A stretch of 64,000 bases of DNA from Flavobacterium frigidimaris (GTDB lineage: Bacteria; Bacteroidota; Bacteroidia; Flavobacteriales; Flavobacteriaceae), in the NCBI GenBank assembly GCA_900129595.1, contig FQWG01000006.1, positions 62,001 through 126,000 on the forward strand, given 5' to 3'. This document shows positions 42,381-51,523 of the stretch, one piece after another. A program made the translations under genes and the position numbers. The notes below the pieces were generated by a model. It had not been told where the DNA came from. It made no database searches and saw only the letters and a program-made list of their open reading frames with translations. Position 1 is the stretch's first letter, and each line of letters starts with the position of its first letter.

Positions 42381-42692
42381 TTAAATTCTAATTCCGGGAG
42401 GAAGTAATTCCTTGTAGACTGGGTTTTTTTTGATAAATAATACAATTCTGGGATGAATAGGCATTAGTTTGAATTTCTTTTCGATGATAATATCCATGAT
42501 GTTTTTAAGTACTACATCAATTAATGCCTGATTGTCAAAACCTTCAGGGGAGTTGATTTTAGTTAGAAAGATTTTTTTCTCCTGAAATGAATATTCAACA
42601 GAAAGTAATCCTTCGGGGACTATGGTTTCAAATTGTCTTGCAAAAGTGTTGTCTTTGATTTCCATAGTTTCAATAGGTTCCATATTAGTCAT
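42381..42692 (-). CDS. Small GNAT-like (YjdJ-type) protein, degenerate CoA loop
   Basis: A 103-residue cytoplasmic protein. The C-terminal half, VLKNIMDIIIEKKFKLMPIHP followed by RIVLFIKKNPVYKELLPPG, closely follows the pattern of the small YjdJ-like Gcn5-related acetyltransferases (PF14542). The acetyl-CoA pyrophosphate loop, normally R-x-x-G-x-G/A, is replaced by SPEGFDNQAL, so catalysis is doubtful. It is convergent with the transporter gene with 3 nt between stops, and stands alone on its strand. Confidence 0.7.
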   Translation of the reverse strand: MTNMEPIETMEIKDNTFARQFETIVPEGLLSVEYSFQEKKIFLTKINSPEGFDNQALIDVVLKNIMDIIIEKKFKLMPIHPRIVLFIKKNPVYKELLPPGIRI

Positions 42693-42981
42693 GTTTTTTG
42701 GGGTATTGGATTAAAAAATAATAGAAAAAGAACGTTAACAGCACTATCTGAAACATCTTGGAATGATGTTTAGATAATGATTATCATGACTACAAAGGTA
42801 ATCATTTGATTTTCAATATAAAATTATTTTTTGAAACCGCTACACGGCTGGGGTTTCCGTGTTTTTTATGGTTTTATTTCGTTAGAAAAACATTTATGGT
42901 GTAACATTTGTAGTGTATATTACTAAAAAAAGTAATTTTAGCTTGTAATTAAAAACTTAACCGTAATTCTTTTTCTGACAA

Positions 42982-43641
42982 ATGAGTAAAATCCCTGTTT
43001 ATTTTATGCCTGGTCTGGCTGCCAGTCCGGCTATTTTTGAAAGAATCAAATTAGATGAATCTGTTTTTGAAATGTGTTTGTTGGAATGGGAGATTCCACA
43101 TCCAAAAGAGTCTTTATCGGATTATGCATTGCGAATTACAAAAAAAATCAAACATGAAAATCCCGTTTTAATTGGGGTTTCTTTTGGGGGGATTTTGGTT
43201 CAGGAAATGGCAAAACACATTCAGGTGCGAAAAGTAATTATTATTTCGAGTGTGAGAAGTAATGCTGAATTTCCGAGAAGAATGAAAATCGGAAAAACCA
43301 CAAAAGCATACAAGCTGATTCCGATGAAGCTGATTTTAAATATCGAAAATCTTGCAAAATATTCTTTTGGAGAAAAAGTAAATAAGCGTATTAAGTTATA
43401 CGAAAAGTTTTTAGCGGTTCGGGATCTCAATTATTTGCAATGGGCGGTTGAATCTGTTATTCGCTGGGATCGAAGTGAGATCGATGCAGCTGTAGTTCAT
43501 ATTCATGGCGATCAGGACGATGTTTTTCCTATAAAGTATATTAACAGCTGTATTGTAGTAAAAGGCGGCACTCATATCATGATTCTCAATAAATACAAAT
43601 GGCTGAATGAGAATCTGCCTTCGATCATCTTAGAGGATTAG
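42982..43641 (+). CDS. Alpha/beta hydrolase
   Basis: A 219-residue cytoplasmic hydrolase-fold protein. The nucleophile elbow is GVSFGG (Ser at about residue 68), the oxyanion region is MPGLAASPAIF near the N-terminus, and HGDQDDVFPI followed by KGGTHIMI supply the acid and catalytic His. Substrate unknown. It is a single gene, followed by a terminator at 43732-43772. Confidence 0.88.
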   Translation: MSKIPVYFMPGLAASPAIFERIKLDESVFEMCLLEWEIPHPKESLSDYALRITKKIKHENPVLIGVSFGGILVQEMAKHIQVRKVIIISSVRSNAEFPRRMKIGKTTKAYKLIPMKLILNIENLAKYSFGEKVNKRIKLYEKFLAVRDLNYLQWAVESVIRWDRSEIDAAVVHIHGDQDDVFPIKYINSCIVVKGGTHIMILNKYKWLNENLPSIILED

Positions 43642-43731
43642 AAATCTTTAAGATCCCAAATCCCAATTATTTAGGGATTCGATACCTTTTTAAAAGTTTT
43701 AAAACTTTGACAAAGATTTGCGTACAAGACA

Positions 43732-43772
43732 AAAAAAATCCCAAATGCCATTAATTGGAATTTGGGATTTTG
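43732..43772. terminator. Bidirectional terminator
   Basis: AAATCCCAAAT pairs with ATTTGGGATTT around a 13-nt loop, with A and T runs outside, between convergent genes ending at 43641 and 43812. Confidence 0.8.
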
Positions 43773-43811
43773 ATATTGTAACTTGAAAATGATATTGTAA
43801 TTTAAAGAAAT

Positions 43812-44327
43812 CTAGATTTTCTTCATTTGATCTTTCATCATTGTGATTTGTTCTTTCAGCATTCCTTGTTTGTCTAATTTCTTAGCTTCGTTTAGCAAGT
43901 TGGTTGCTTCAAGTTTTCTGCGGCGTGACATTGCAACTCCGGCAAGGTTTAATTTTGCCACTGCTAAATCCATATCCATTGATAGTCCAAGTTCGATTGC
44001 TTTCTTGAAATGTTTCTCGGCCTGGTTGATATTGGTTTGAGATAACATGATTCCGTGAAGATAATTAAAATATCCTTGTTGTTTTCTAACTAAAGCTGCT
44101 TCCGGATTTTTGATGTATGCCAGCCATTTTTTAGCGCCTTCGAAGTCTTGTTTTCTTAATTTAAGGAAGGCTAAAAGGATAAATTCATTTTTAAAGTAAA
44201 GAAAAATTGGAATTGCCGTCAATAAAAGAAGGAATATTCCGTTCCCGATATTACTCTCCGTAAATTGCCAAACGCCTGCGACTACTAGAAGTCCGGCCAA
44301 AATAAGTTTAATATTCTTATGAAACAT
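43812..44327 (-). CDS. Membrane-anchored TPR-like protein
   Basis: A 171-residue protein with two N-terminal membrane helices (about 7-24 and 31-48) and a helical repeat region (about 58-170). The best repeat unit is LHGIMLSQTNINQAEKHFKKAIELGL (read in two parts), typical of tetratricopeptide repeats, which bind other proteins. Partner unknown. It is transcribed divergently from rpmH. Confidence 0.85.
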   Translation of the reverse strand: MFHKNIKLILAGLLVVAGVWQFTESNIGNGIFLLLLTAIPIFLYFKNEFILLAFLKLRKQDFEGAKKWLAYIKNPEAALVRKQQGYFNYLHGIMLSQTNINQAEKHFKKAIELGLSMDMDLAVAKLNLAGVAMSRRRKLEATNLLNEAKKLDKQGMLKEQITMMKDQMKKI

Positions 44328-44391
44328 AATAGATGTATATTTGTGATTGCAAATATAGTAAAATGAATTAAAAATATTTTTATTAAAGTAC

Positions 44392-44421
44392 TTGCCAGAA
44401 AAAAAAGTCTTTGTATATTTG
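44392..44421 (+). promoter_or_regulatory. Promoter of rpmH
   Basis: TTG (44392-44394), 19-nt spacer, TATATTTG (44414-44421), about 73 nt before the rpmH start. This is one of the best consensus matches in the window. Confidence 0.82.
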
Positions 44422-44494
44422 CACTCGGTTTTAGAATAAGGTTATTGTAAAACAAAAAAAGAGATATTAGATACCATTTTAAAGATACAAAGCA

Positions 44495-44656
44495 ATGAGC
44501 AAAAGAACGTTTCAACCATCGAAAAGAAAAAGAAGAAATAAGCACGGATTTATGGACAGAATGGCTTCTGCGAATGGAAGAAAAGTTCTAGCGCGTAGAA
44601 GAGCAAAAGGAAGACATAAATTAACTGTTTCTAGCGAGCCTAGACACAAAAAATAA
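44495..44656 (+). CDS. rpmH: 50S ribosomal protein L34
   Basis: A 53-residue, very basic protein: [19 protein letters not shown] followed by [20 protein letters not shown], the standard L34 sequence, with a short C-terminal tail ending EPRHKK. It is framed by a strong promoter and a terminator. The dnaA/rnpA neighbours seen in many other bacteria are not present, so this does not mark a replication origin. Confidence 0.97.
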
Positions 44657-44676
44657 TGTTTCTATAAACATAAATA

Positions 44677-44709
44677 AGGCGTTACTTTTTTTAGTATCGC
44701 CTTTTTTTA
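44677..44709 (+). terminator. Factor-independent terminator
   Basis: AGGCG(T)TAC pairs with GTA(T)CGCCT around a T-rich loop, followed by seven T, 20 nt after rpmH. Confidence 0.82.
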
Positions 44710-44800
44710 TACCTTGTCATTAAATTTTTTGCAACGTTCTAGTTTAGAATGAGCTACGAATGTTTTTTATACGATATTATAACTACACAATACAAATAAA

Positions 44801-47656
44801 ATGCCTAAAGACACATCAATAAAATCAGTTTTAATAATAGGTTCAGGACCTATTGTTATTGGTCAAGCTTGCGAATTCGATTATGCAGGCTCTCAATCTG
44901 CACGTTCTATTCGTGAAGAAGGAATTGAAGTTATCTTGATCAACTCAAATCCAGCGACTATCATGACCGACCCAACAATGGCCGATCACGTATATTTGAA
45001 ACCTTTAACTACAAAATCGATTATTGAAATTCTAAAAGCACATCCACAAATTGATGCTGTATTACCTACAATGGGTGGGCAAACAGCATTGAATTTATGT
45101 TTGGAAGCTGAAGAAAAAGGAATCTGGCAGGATTTTGGAGTAAAATTAATTGGAGTTGATGTCAATGCAATTAATATTACAGAAGACAGAGAGCAGTTTA
45201 AACAGCTTTTAGAAAAAATAAATGTACCAACTGCACCTGCAAAAACGGCTACTTCATACTTAGAAGGAAAAGAAATTGCTCAGGAATTTGGTTTTCCACT
45301 TGTAATTCGTCCTTCGTTTACACTTGGAGGAACCGGAGCGGCTATTGTTTATAAAAAAGAAGACTTTGATGAACTTTTGACTCGCGGTCTTGAAGCTTCA
45401 CCAATACACGAAGTTTTGATCGACAAAGCTTTGATGGGTTGGAAAGAGTATGAGTTAGAACTTTTAAGAGATAAAAATGACAATGTTGTAATTATCTGTT
45501 CGATCGAAAATATGGACCCAATGGGAATTCATACCGGAGATTCGATTACAGTTGCACCAGCGATGACTTTATCTGATACAACTTTCCAGAAATTACGTGA
45601 TTACGCGATCCTGATGATGCGTAGTATCGGAAACTTTGCAGGAGGCTGTAACGTGCAATTCGCAGTTTCACCAGACGAAAAAGAAGATATCGTAGCGATC
45701 GAGATCAATCCTCGTGTGTCTCGTTCGTCAGCATTGGCATCTAAAGCGACTGGTTACCCAATTGCTAAAATTGCTTCTAAACTGGCTTTAGGATACAACT
45801 TAGATGAATTGCAAAACCAAATTACAAAATCAACTTCGGCTCTTTTTGAACCGACTCTTGATTATGTAATTGTAAAAATACCACGTTGGAACTTTGATAA
45901 ATTCGAAGGTGCTGACAGAACCTTAGGTCTTCAGATGAAATCTGTTGGTGAAGTAATGGGAATTGGACGTTCGTTTCAGGAAGCGTTACACAAAGCAACC
46001 CAATCTCTTGAGATTAAGAGAAATGGTTTAGGAGCTGACGGAAAAGGATATAAAAACTACGAAGAGATTATCGAGAAACTAACTTTTGCAAGTTGGGATC
46101 GTGTTTTTGTAATTTATGATGCTATTGCAATGGGAATTCCGTTGAGCCGTATTCATGAAATCACAAAAATTGATATGTGGTTCCTGAAACAATACGAAGA
46201 ACTTTATACTTTAGAAAAAGAAATTTCGAATTATAAAATTGATAATCTTCCTAAAGAATTGTTGCTTGAAGCGAAACAAAAAGGTTTTGCTGACAGACAA
46301 ATTGCTCACATGTTAAATTGTCTGGAAAGCGAAGTGCATACTTTGCGTATGGATAAAAACATTAACCGTGTGTTTAAACTGGTTGATACTTGTGCAGCGG
46401 AGTTTAAAGCAAAAACACCTTATTACTATTCTACTTTTGAGGCAGAAATCGAAAAAGCGAATGGTGAGCGTTATGTAGATAATGAAAGTGTTGTAACAGA
46501 TAAAAAGAAAATCATAGTTCTTGGTTCAGGACCAAACAGAATTGGACAAGGGATTGAATTCGATTATTCTTGTGTGCACGGAGTTTTGGCTGCAAAAGAA
46601 TGTGGTTACGAGACTATCATGATCAACTGTAATCCTGAAACGGTTTCGACTGATTTTGATACAGCTGATAAATTATACTTTGAGCCGGTTTTCTGGGAGC
46701 ATATTTATGACATTATTCAGCATGAAAAACCAGAAGGTGTAATTGTTCAGTTAGGTGGACAAACGGCTTTGAAACTGGCTGAAAAATTATCTAAATACGG
46801 AGTAAAAATCATCGGAACTAGTTTTGATGCGCTTGACTTAGCAGAAGACAGAGGTCGTTTCTCAGATTTATTGAGAGAATTGAATATTCCTTTCCCACAA
46901 TTCGGAATTGCTGAAACAGCTGACGAAGCTTCTGCTCTTGCAGATACTTTAGACTTCCCGTTATTGATTCGTCCTTCTTATGTTTTAGGAGGTCAGGGAA
47001 TGAAGATTGTAATCAACAAAAAAGAACTTGAAGAACACGTAATCAACTTATTGAAAACGATTCCGGGAAATAAATTGCTTTTAGATCATTACTTAGCCGG
47101 AGCAATCGAGGCAGAAGCAGATGCAATTTGCGACGCTGATGGTAATGTTTACATCATAGGAATTATGGAGCACATCGAACCTTGCGGAGTTCACTCTGGA
47201 GATAGTAATGCTACTTTGCCTCCTTTTAACTTAGGAGAATTCGTGATGCAGCAAATAAAAGATCATACTGTAAAAATCGCAAGAGCGCTAAAAACAGTTG
47301 GTTTAATCAACATTCAGTTTGCGATAAAAGACGATACGGTTTATATTATCGAGGCGAATCCAAGAGCTTCAAGAACGGTTCCGTTTATTGCAAAAGCATA
47401 CGGAGAGCCTTATGTAAACTACGCTACGAAAGTAATGTTAGGACACAATAAAGTAACTGACTTCGACTTTAATCCACAATTGAAAGGATATGCAATCAAA
47501 CAGCCGGTTTTCTCTTTCAGTAAATTCCATAATGTAAATAAAGCATTAGGACCAGAGATGAAATCGACAGGAGAAAGCATCTTGTTTATTGATGACTTAA
47601 AAGACGATCAGTTCTACGAATTGTATTCAAGAAGAAAAATGTATTTGAGTAAATAA
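44801..47656 (+). CDS. carB: Carbamoyl-phosphate synthase large subunit, lacking the allosteric domain
   Basis: CarB makes carbamoyl phosphate for arginine and pyrimidine synthesis. The 951-residue protein contains both halves: carboxyphosphate domain (about 1-400, GSGPIVIGQACEFDYAGSQS, ATP-grasp with RPSFTLGGTG), oligomerisation domain (about 400-550), and carbamoyl-phosphate domain (about 560-950, GSGPNRIGQGIEFDYSCVHG, RPSYVLGGQG). It ends right after the second ATP-grasp module (YSRRKMYLSK). E. coli CarB is 1073 residues, and the missing approximately 120 are the MGS-like domain that binds ornithine, IMP and UMP. The stop is followed by a good terminator, so the end is real. carA is not adjacent. 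Confidence 0.96.
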   Translation: MPKDTSIKSVLIIGSGPIVIGQACEFDYAGSQSARSIREEGIEVILINSNPATIMTDPTMADHVYLKPLTTKSIIEILKAHPQIDAVLPTMGGQTALNLCLEAEEKGIWQDFGVKLIGVDVNAINITEDREQFKQLLEKINVPTAPAKTATSYLEGKEIAQEFGFPLVIRPSFTLGGTGAAIVYKKEDFDELLTRGLEASPIHEVLIDKALMGWKEYELELLRDKNDNVVIICSIENMDPMGIHTGDSITVAPAMTLSDTTFQKLRDYAILMMRSIGNFAGGCNVQFAVSPDEKEDIVAIEINPRVSRSSALASKATGYPIAKIASKLALGYNLDELQNQITKSTSALFEPTLDYVIVKIPRWNFDKFEGADRTLGLQMKSVGEVMGIGRSFQEALHKATQSLEIKRNGLGADGKGYKNYEEIIEKLTFASWDRVFVIYDAIAMGIPLSRIHEITKIDMWFLKQYEELYTLEKEISNYKIDNLPKELLLEAKQKGFADRQIAHMLNCLESEVHTLRMDKNINRVFKLVDTCAAEFKAKTPYYYSTFEAEIEKANGERYVDNESVVTDKKKIIVLGSGPNRIGQGIEFDYSCVHGVLAAKECGYETIMINCNPETVSTDFDTADKLYFEPVFWEHIYDIIQHEKPEGVIVQLGGQTALKLAEKLSKYGVKIIGTSFDALDLAEDRGRFSDLLRELNIPFPQFGIAETADEASALADTLDFPLLIRPSYVLGGQGMKIVINKKELEEHVINLLKTIPGNKLLLDHYLAGAIEAEADAICDADGNVYIIGIMEHIEPCGVHSGDSNATLPPFNLGEFVMQQIKDHTVKIARALKTVGLINIQFAIKDDTVYIIEANPRASRTVPFIAKAYGEPYVNYATKVMLGHNKVTDFDFNPQLKGYAIKQPVFSFSKFHNVNKALGPEMKSTGESILFIDDLKDDQFYELYSRRKMYLSK

Positions 47657-47672
47657 TCTCAAATTCTGACAT

Positions 47673-47706
47673 AAAAAAAGCTTCAATGAAAATTGGAGCT
47701 TTTTTA
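47673..47706 (+). terminator. Factor-independent terminator
   Basis: AAAAAAGCTTCAAT pairs with ATTGGAGCTTTTTT, 17 nt after carB, and it confirms the short end of the gene. Confidence 0.87.
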
Positions 47707-47721
47707 GTTTTCAGGAATTGC

Positions 47722-48360
47722 TTAACTGTTTAATTCATTAAAGTTTTGATCCAGTTTCTTGATTAATTTCAGGTATAGTATTTTGTATAGCAGCCAAACT
47801 GAGTACGTGATCACGGAAAGAAATACAATTAAAATGCAGTAAAAAATAAGTTGAAAAATAAACGGACTGTTTTGTGAATTATTATGGCTGATGAAGTTTT
47901 GATAAGAAGAATTACTATTTAAATATAAATAAGCGAAGACAATAGCGTTGAGATTAAAAATAATTAAGCTAACATAGATATAGTTGTAAACTGATTTTCT
48001 TGTTTTTAAGATGTTTTTTGATAATTCATTAAGGTTTGAATGGGCATTGATTTTTTTAAAGTTGAGGTAGAATTGTATTATAAAAAAAATAAAAATGGCA
48101 TAATAAGAATAATCCAAATATACCATTATCTTGGTATTCTGAACATCCAGTATTTCTTTGGTAAAAAATTCTTTTCCGTCTAAAAAGAACGGAAGGATAG
48201 AAAGGGCAAATTCTATTAAGCTAATGATGAAAATTCTTTTGACTATAGAATTTGAATTCAATTGTATTATTCTTCTTAACTCGAGATCTTCAATATAAGT
48301 GTTTGCATTTATATTATTCCATGCTATTTTTAAAACATTCAGATGATTCTGGCTCTTCAT
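47722..48360 (-). CDS. Four-helix membrane protein of unknown function
   Basis: A 212-residue protein with four hydrophobic helices (about 42-60, 83-102, 126-147, 170-196) and a basic C-terminus (KILYLKLIKKLDQNF). It has no recognised catalytic motif. Related Bacteroidota proteins have been labelled beta-carotene monooxygenase, which I consider unsupported here because the conserved His ligands of that family are not visible. A perfect hairpin lies 2-22 nt ahead of its start codon. It is transcribed alone. Confidence 0.75.
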   Translation of the reverse strand: MKSQNHLNVLKIAWNNINANTYIEDLELRRIIQLNSNSIVKRIFIISLIEFALSILPFFLDGKEFFTKEILDVQNTKIMVYLDYSYYAIFIFFIIQFYLNFKKINAHSNLNELSKNILKTRKSVYNYIYVSLIIFNLNAIVFAYLYLNSNSSYQNFISHNNSQNSPFIFQLIFYCILIVFLSVITYSVWLLYKILYLKLIKKLDQNFNELNS

Positions 48361-48522
48361 AAACTAATCTTTTTTGATTAGTCTCTTTTTCTTTGTAAAG
48401 TTACAAAGCAAAAACACAATCTATTTAGCTCAGAAGGTTTTAAAAGATAAAGAAACGTTGAGGGAAATATTAAAAAATAAACCGTATAATAAAGGCAATT
48501 GATTTATTTCAGGTCCGGGTAT

Positions 48523-48552
48523 AAAAAAAGCTCCAATTACTTGGAGCTTTTT
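48523..48552 (-). terminator. Factor-independent terminator
   Basis: AAAAAAGCTCCAA pairs with TTGGAGCTTTTT around a 4-nt loop. It follows the YiaA-type gene, whose stop is at 48593. Confidence 0.85.
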
Positions 48553-48592
48553 GTGGTTAATTTGGAAGTTGGTTTAGTTAGTGTTTTTAAAA

Positions 48593-48991
48593 TTATTCGT
48601 TTTGGCTGAATGACATATTATCTCTGGTATTTTTTTGTACCGAAATAGCACCAAAAAGGGCTAATAAAAAAGCAAATGCATAAAAACCTTTTTCACTAGG
48701 AAGGATGGTTGCATTCCAAAGACCGACAGCTAATAATACAATTGATAATAAAGTTCCGAACCAGCAAATTCCGTAGTATATATCTGTAACCGGAAGTTTT
48801 TCAAGTCTGTCTCTAACACTTTTTTGCAATGAAACTACCGCGAAAAGGCCAAACATTAAAACGGTAAAATAATATCCTTTTTCATTGAGTAACATTTCGG
48901 CTCTTGCAAGTCCAACAATGTATCCAACCATTCCTGCTCCAAGAGCTACCCAAGATGCCGCTATAAAGGCATTCGATGTTTTTTGTACCAT
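48593..48991 (-). CDS. YiaA/YiaB-type inner-membrane protein
   Basis: A 132-residue protein made of two similar halves, each with two membrane helices: FIAASWVALGAGMVGYIVGL with AEMLLNEKGYYFTVLMFGLF, and YYGICWFGTLLSIVLLAVGL with EKGFYAFAFLLALFGAIS. The half ends (VSLQKSVRDRLE and ISVQKNTRDNMS) show the internal duplication of this family. I start at the ATG complementary to 48989-48991; the longer frame to 49066 overlaps the upstream gene and adds unlikely residues. Probably co-transcribed with the TIGR02117 gene (13-nt gap). Function unknown. Confidence 0.88.
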   Translation of the reverse strand: MVQKTSNAFIAASWVALGAGMVGYIVGLARAEMLLNEKGYYFTVLMFGLFAVVSLQKSVRDRLEKLPVTDIYYGICWFGTLLSIVLLAVGLWNATILPSEKGFYAFAFLLALFGAISVQKNTRDNMSFSQNE

Positions 48992-49004
48992 GTTTATATT
49001 AAAT

Positions 49005-49679
49005 TTATTTATATTTCGAAAAAATTCCTGAATCTGTCGCGGTCCAGTAACAGCATTTTTGGCCACTGGCTTTTAAGGCGCTATTCGCCCAGGTATTGCA
49101 AGTATGAAACAAGCTATAACTTCCGGTAGCTTCATAAAAAGCATCGGATTTACCATAAATGGCATCCGTTTTTATGTTGAGGAAATTTCCTGATGCATCT
49201 TTCTGAAAACTTTGGGAGATATACCTGATCAAGCGATCGTATTGTTCTTTACTAATCATCATTTTTTTGCAGTCGGCACCTTCTCTTAAGCTTTTGTAAT
49301 AGGTCGCATGAATCGCAGTTGTGCTTAATCCTGATGCGGCTTTGAATGCAACTGATGCTTTTAAGTCTGACCATTCCGGTGTTTCGAGATAGAAACCTTT
49401 GTCTCCCCAGCCCATTGCCAGATATTTATAAGTAGAATCGGCAGCTTTTGTATTGGCAAATTTTACCTGCTGGCTCCAGTCAATCTGATCATTTTTAGTG
49501 GGCATAACAATATCAGTATGCACGCCATTGGTTAAAATATAAATTTCGACTTCAGGTTTTGTGTTTGGTTCTTGATCTACTGTGATTTTAGAAAGGGAAA
49601 ACACAGCTATTAGATATATTAAAATAAGTCCAAAAAGTACAAGGAATATTTTAAGTACAATTTTTAATGCTTTTTTCAA
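49005..49679 (-). CDS. TIGR02117 (DUF2459) family protein
   Basis: A 224-residue protein with one N-terminal membrane helix (about 8-30) and an extracytoplasmic domain. The family motifs NGVHTDIVMP, LAMGWGDKGFYLETPEW and LFHTCNTWANSALKASG are all visible; Cys and His in these give a cysteine-peptidase-like look, but the activity is not established. The family was first noted near urease genes, none of which are here. It leads a two-gene unit with the YiaA-type gene. Confidence 0.88.
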   Translation of the reverse strand: MKKALKIVLKIFLVLFGLILIYLIAVFSLSKITVDQEPNTKPEVEIYILTNGVHTDIVMPTKNDQIDWSQQVKFANTKAADSTYKYLAMGWGDKGFYLETPEWSDLKASVAFKAASGLSTTAIHATYYKSLREGADCKKMMISKEQYDRLIRYISQSFQKDASGNFLNIKTDAIYGKSDAFYEATGSYSLFHTCNTWANSALKASGQKCCYWTATDSGIFSKYK

Positions 49680-49903
49680 TGAAGATTAGTTTTAAGCTAG
49701 AGTTAGTTATTTAGTAAGGTTTAAATTAATAAACTTATTTGGTTGGGTACAAATATAATTAAATTACACTCGGATCAAAATAAAAAGAAAAAACATTGTG
49801 CAGTATAATCTTTCAAATGTTTGTAGGGAAATAGGGGGTTAATTCAGGTGTTTTTTGAGTCAATATTTATGTTTTTTTTTGTTTTTATAAAAAAGGGAAG
49901 CAT

Positions 49904-49932
49904 AAAAAAAGCCCCATAATTATGGAGCCTTC
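49904..49932 (-). terminator. Factor-independent terminator
   Basis: On the minus strand GGCTCCATAATTATGGGGC followed by seven T ends the DUF4252 operon (stop at 49956). The stem is interrupted by one mismatch. Confidence 0.82.
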
Positions 49933-49955
49933 TCGTTTTTAAAGTAAGATAGATG

Positions 49956-50495
49956 TTATTGTTTAATCAATTGTTGCAAAGGTTTCAGTTGTTCCATGTC
50001 TATTTTTGATTCTCTCAAAACAGACATTAAAGTCATGATGTTGTTTGGGTTCATGTTTTTTCCTAATACCCGAACTACTGCAAAACCGCTTTCTTTTTTA
50101 TTGGCGAACACCACAAACTCTTCGATGTTGTCATCAGTACCAACATAGCTTATTGATGCACCGTCTTTACCTGAGCCAAAACTCATCAATTGCTGGTATT
50201 TTGGATTTTTCAGAATGGCTTTGACTTTGGTTTTTTCTGTTTCAAACTCTGCCTGATTTTTGTCACTTGATTTAAAAGCCAGAATGTTCATTTTGTCAAA
50301 TGATTTCAGGGCTTCATTTTGCTCAGCAGATAATTTTGTTTTGTCTACGTTCAAAATACCAGGCGAAACATCGACGGCAATAAAATTTTTATTGTCTGTA
50401 TTTTCTACAAAATATTTTTGCAGTGAAGGTTCAGAATTACAGCTTACCAGAGTTACTACTAATAAAAGGGCGGAGGTAAAAACGTTGATTTTCAT
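49956..50495 (-). CDS. DUF4252 lipoprotein
   Basis: A 179-residue lipoprotein with Cys19 (LVTLVSC) followed by NSEPSLQ. The mature part has the DUF4252 pattern with a central beta-strand run FVVFANKKESGFAVVRVLGK and a C-terminal MTLMSVLRESKIDMEQL. It is the last gene of the sigma/anti-sigma operon and starts 1 nt after the stop of the other DUF4252 gene; the two are distant paralogues. Function unknown. Confidence 0.9.
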   Translation of the reverse strand: MKINVFTSALLLVVTLVSCNSEPSLQKYFVENTDNKNFIAVDVSPGILNVDKTKLSAEQNEALKSFDKMNILAFKSSDKNQAEFETEKTKVKAILKNPKYQQLMSFGSGKDGASISYVGTDDNIEEFVVFANKKESGFAVVRVLGKNMNPNNIMTLMSVLRESKIDMEQLKPLQQLIKQ

Positions 50496-50496
50496 T

Positions 50497-51024
50497 TTAT
50501 TTTTTGCCTTTAGAGGCCTTTTTTAAATCAGAACCACCAGGAAGCTGCATTTTATCGGTAAGTACTGAAATTTCGTTGATATCAAAATTACCTGTTAGGG
50601 ATAACAAAACTGTCTCGTCGTTTTTAGCGCCGTCAATAAACATTAGCAATTCTTTTACCTGAGAATCAGTAGCACCTGATTTTACTGATATCCTTACGTT
50701 TCTGCCACTGTCATTTACTCGCATTAATTCTTCTAAACCGGCAGATTTTACATATTTGTCAGCAGAAGCTTTCATGTCAGCTTCAATTTTAGGGTTCTTG
50801 GTTGTGAAGACTTTTAAGTAATCTAATTTTTTAATCAGACTGATATATTGTTGTGTTTCTTTGTCTGAAGCATCAACTTTTACTTTGCTCATTAAGTCAA
50901 ACATTTTTTTGTTTACAATTACGGATGTTACGTCATCCTGGCCATCAAATTTGTCAAATGCTCCCTGAGCATAAAAAGCGTGGCTAACGAATGCAAAAAC
51001 TAGTGTTATGATGAAATTTTTCAT
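50497..51024 (-). CDS. DUF4252 secreted protein
   Basis: A 175-residue protein starting at the ATG complementary to 51022-51024, which gives a signal peptide ending FYAQ; the in-frame ATG 22 codons upstream lies within the preceding gene. The DUF4252 body ends in LLSLTGNFDINEISVLTDK, followed by a basic KKASKGKK tail. It follows the anti-sigma gene by 10 nt. Confidence 0.9.
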   Translation of the reverse strand: MKNFIITLVFAFVSHAFYAQGAFDKFDGQDDVTSVIVNKKMFDLMSKVKVDASDKETQQYISLIKKLDYLKVFTTKNPKIEADMKASADKYVKSAGLEELMRVNDSGRNVRISVKSGATDSQVKELLMFIDGAKNDETVLLSLTGNFDINEISVLTDKMQLPGGSDLKKASKGKK

Positions 51025-51034
51025 TTTATTTAAT

Positions 51035-51523
51035 TTATTGTTTAAAAATTTTGTTTTTAGATTGTTCGTATTCTTTAATGTATTGTACACTTTCGATACC
51101 TACATTGACATTGTTTGATAATAAGGCCAAAGCTTTTTGCGTTGCGGCAAGTGCTTCTTCAGGATTATCATAGGTTCCTAATTCTGATTGCGCCACAACC
51201 GGAGCTGTGTTTTTTTCGCTCGTGTAAAAATAGGTTCCAATTCCCAGTAAAACAACAGCCGAAGCCGCAATTGATAACCACGCTACATTTCGTTTCTTAG
51301 TTTGTAATGGTATTGCTTCGCCAGTTCGAGCAAAGCTCTCGGGTTCCTGCGTCGATTTTTGTTCTTTTACCTGAGTGAAATAACCAAACATAGGTTTGTA
51401 CTGCTCTAAATGCTGCGCAACATTTGGTGAAGAAAAATACGCTTTTAATTCTTTTTCTTCGGCAATAGTCGTTTCTCCCTGAAAGTATTTTTCTAATAGA
51501 TCTTCTATTTTATTGAATTCCAT
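51035..51523 (-). CDS. Anti-sigma-factor-like membrane protein
   Basis: A 162-residue protein with a cytoplasmic helical part (residues 1-75, FNKIEDLLEKYFQGETTIAEE, as in zinc-finger-less anti-sigma factors of Bacteroidota), one membrane helix (about 81-100), and a short periplasmic part. It overlaps the ECF sigma gene by 14 nt, the usual sign of a sigma/anti-sigma pair. Direct binding is inferred from this context. Confidence 0.87.
   Translation of the reverse strand: MEFNKIEDLLEKYFQGETTIAEEKELKAYFSSPNVAQHLEQYKPMFGYFTQVKEQKSTQEPESFARTGEAIPLQTKKRNVAWLSIAASAVVLLGIGTYFYTSEKNTAPVVAQSELGTYDNPEEALAATQKALALLSNNVNVGIESVQYIKEYEQSKNKIFKQ

Noticed and set aside
44495..44656. rpmH as a marker of the replication origin
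   Set aside because: No dnaA, rnpA or DnaA-box cluster is nearby; in this phylum rpmH is not tied to the origin.
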